NCBI RefSeq assembly: GCF_020622345.1
Contig: NZ_JACNMO010000011.1
Span: 110,218-174,217, forward strand
Length of the DNA stretch: 64,000 nucleotides
Source of the DNA: Roseobacter weihaiensis
GTDB taxonomy: Bacteria; Pseudomonadota; Alphaproteobacteria; Rhodobacterales; Rhodobacteraceae
Direction: 5' to 3'
A model generated the notes under the pieces. The model was given only the letters and a program-made list of their open reading frames with translations, did not search any database and was not told the origin of the DNA. Below are positions 62,575 to 64,000 of the stretch, in pieces. Made by a program: the position numbers and the translations under genes. Within the stretch, counting starts at the first letter, position 1; each line of letters begins with the position of its first letter.

Positions 62575-63165
62575 TTATCCCTGACCAATCGGGTAAAGCA
62601 CCACGCGGGTGTTCATCGGCACGCGGTCGTAAAGCTCGATCATCTGATCGTTTATGAGCCGCGCACATCCGTTGGATACACGCCGACCGATGGTTTTTGG
62701 CTCATTCGTGCCGTGGATACGCAAAAATGTGTCGCCCCGCCCCCGCGTAAACAGATAGAGGCCCCGCGATCCCAGCGGGTTGTTGATCCCTCCCGGCATG
62801 CCGTCCGCAAATCTGGCGTAGCTTTCGGGGTCGCGTTCGATCATGTCCGGCGTTGGTGTCCAACCGGGCCATTCTTTCTTGGCGCCGATGTAGAACTCCC
62901 CCGCCTCATAAAGATCCGTTCGCCCGATCCCCACCGCATAGCGGATGGCCATTTTCTTGGGCAGCGTCCAATAAAGCGCGTACTGGCCCGGATCGACGTG
63001 AATTTCATAGGGTGCGAGCTCATTCTTGATGCGCACTTCACGGGGCAAAAACTCTTCCGGCATATTGTAATCGGGCAAAGTGGTCGGAATGGCCGCCCCT
63101 GCCCCAGCAGCGCCACACAACACAATTCCACATGCAGAACCTTGCAAAAACTGACGACGTTTCAA
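62575..63165 (-). CDS. L,D-transpeptidase (YkuD domain)
   Basis: The 196-residue protein is best started at TTG 63165, six bases after GGAG. The N-terminus is Tat-like (KRRQFLQGSACG). The YkuD domain has the catalytic motif with His151 in RIHGTNEP and Cys167 in SNGCARL. It forms 3-3 crosslinks in peptidoglycan or attaches lipoproteins to it. A terminator follows. The gene stands alone near other cell-wall genes. Confidence 0.93.
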   Translation of the reverse strand: MKRRQFLQGSACGIVLCGAAGAGAAIPTTLPDYNMPEEFLPREVRIKNELAPYEIHVDPGQYALYWTLPKKMAIRYAVGIGRTDLYEAGEFYIGAKKEWPGWTPTPDMIERDPESYARFADGMPGGINNPLGSRGLYLFTRGRGDTFLRIHGTNEPKTIGRRVSNGCARLINDQMIELYDRVPMNTRVVLYPIGQG

Positions 63166-63854
63166 TGATCTCTCCAACTAAATGACTTTACACACTTTTA
63201 GCATTTACGGGTCTTCCGCACGAAGCCTTAGCAAAAACATCGTTTTCACAAAATAGTTATGAGAGCGTTTCGATCCAAAACGCCTGTAAATCAAAGCTAA
63301 CAAATCCTTACCTTTCAGATGCGACCGCAGGTTTTGGGCGCTGAAACACGCCAAGACGATACGTGTGGTCTGCGGGTTTACACGGAGGCTCTACCGCCTG
63401 CGTTGCTCAGACCAGCAAAGAAGCGCGGGCTGTGGCGCAATGTATGTGATGGCGGTGTAAACTCATGAGAATACGGCTCCTGAAACAGGTGAGTCGCCGC
63501 CTCCGATCTCGTCAACACGCCACGGTTGCACGTGCAGGCTTCGCCCAATTTCTACCAAAAAGCGAAATGCGCCCTGTGATGACCGGCGCTAACAGCGACC
63601 CGAGTGCCGCGCAACTATCTTTCACTCTTTGACTGGCAATATATTGGACTCGTTAACTTTTGGCGTGTTGTCGCACTTGAAGTTTACAAAAATTAAAATG
63701 ATCGCAAAATAATTTTACAAAATAAATTAGTTTTATCAGATATATAGTTATTTCTTTTCAATTCTGTCGTAAACATTTCTTCAACTAAAGACCCACGCAA
63801 TAATTTTGCTGGCCAACGACAGGATTGCCTTGTCACCGATTGGAGGAGATCGAA
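63166..63854. other. AT-rich intergenic region before acs
   Basis: About 690 bases without a gene. The part at 63640-63785 is strongly AT-rich (for example AAATAAATTAGTTTTATCAG near 63720), in contrast to the GC-rich surroundings. Short frames seen in it lack ribosome sites. It probably holds the acs promoter and its regulation. No sigma-54 or other clear box was found. Confidence 0.4.
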
Positions 63855-64000
63855 ATGACCACGAAACATACCCCCCACGTTAATGCGCATCAGTATGAGG
63901 AGATGTACGCCACCTCGCTGACGGATTCTGAGGGTTTTTGGGGTGCGCAGGGGGATCGTGTGGCGTGGATGCGGCGGTTCACGCAGGTGAAGGACGTGGA
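63855..64000 (+). CDS. acs: Acetyl-CoA synthetase, N-terminal part
   Basis: The gene starts at ATG 63855 after GGAGG (8 bases) and runs off the window, so only 48 residues are seen. The N-terminal pattern HQYEEMYATSLTDSEGFWG followed by RRFTQVKDV is that of acetyl-CoA synthetases (the ACAS N-terminal region). Propionyl-CoA synthetase is the alternative but fits less well. It would activate acetate to acetyl-CoA. Confidence 0.75.
   Translation, partial: MTTKHTPHVNAHQYEEMYATSLTDSEGFWGAQGDRVAWMRRFTQVKDV

Noticed and set aside
63840..63870. Possible sigma-54 promoter (TGGC...TTGC) before acs
   Set aside because: TGGC at 63809 and TTGC at 63824 are not spaced as GG-N10-GC, so the -24/-12 rule is not met.
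63693..63890. Minus-strand frame of 65 codons in the AT-rich gap before acs
   Set aside because: It runs across the acs start and ribosome site, and its C-terminal half is low-complexity AT-rich sequence.

Overview
The window looks like chromosomal DNA of a Roseobacter-type alphaproteobacterium (Rhodobacterales). This rests on GC-rich coding DNA, many ABC uptake systems with LacI regulators, the aerobic CobG/CobN cobalamin pathway, a Rhodobacterales-style Hint protein, membrane-bound urate oxidase PuuD and a GlpSTPQUV-type polyol transporter. No tRNA, rRNA, insertion sequence, phage gene or CRISPR array was seen. Most genes sit in tight operons with 1-31 bp overlaps. Both ends cut genes: a FecCD permease on the left and acetyl-CoA synthetase on the right.

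Layout. 0-3.7 kb: end of an iron-type ABC permease, then a FixLJ-like sensor kinase/regulator pair. 3.8-10.9 kb (minus): LacI regulator, operator, MalK-like ATPase, binding protein, two permeases, a cytochrome b561-like membrane protein and an SMP-30 lactonase. 11.0-17.9 kb (minus): two ribose-type ABC systems in tandem; the last gene is a LuxP-like (AI-2 receptor-like) binding protein. 18.0-25.3 kb (plus): a second LacI regulator and a glycerol-type ABC operon (glpV-S-T-P-Q-U). 25.3-30.4 kb: BlaI/M56 regulator pair, Hint protein, a Tat-exported intradiol-dioxygenase-like protein beside a ferric-reductase-like membrane protein, and YceI.

30.5-46.8 kb: cobalamin synthesis. A minus-strand transcript starts at a clear promoter and cobalamin riboswitch (44454-44659) and carries a 20-codon leader, DUF1636, cobW, N, G, H, I, J, then L, E, M, B, A, F. 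cobK lies antisense inside this run, and its start codon overlaps that of cobL. cobO and cobQ run divergently. 46.8-51.6 kb: copper-related genes (DUF2946, PCu(A)C, PepSY) and a large phytase/esterase-like protein. 51.7-52.8 kb: methyltransferase plus ParB-like partner.

53.0-60.0 kb: urate catabolism: PuuD, LysR regulator, hydroxyisourate hydrolase, a PuuE allantoinase-OHCU decarboxylase fusion, ureidoglycolate lyase, an NCS2 permease and ureidoglycine aminohydrolase. Together they convert urate to glyoxylate and urea, except that allantoate amidohydrolase is not in the window. 60.4-63.2 kb: a MltB-type transglycosylase, RarD and an L,D-transpeptidase. The last 0.7 kb is an AT-rich intergenic stretch ahead of acs.

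The points most worth a second look are the LuxP-like protein in a transport operon, the non-contiguous cob operon with overlapping divergent starts, complementary degenerate motifs in the GlpS/GlpT ATPases, and the Tat protein/heme membrane protein pair at 28.5-29.6 kb.
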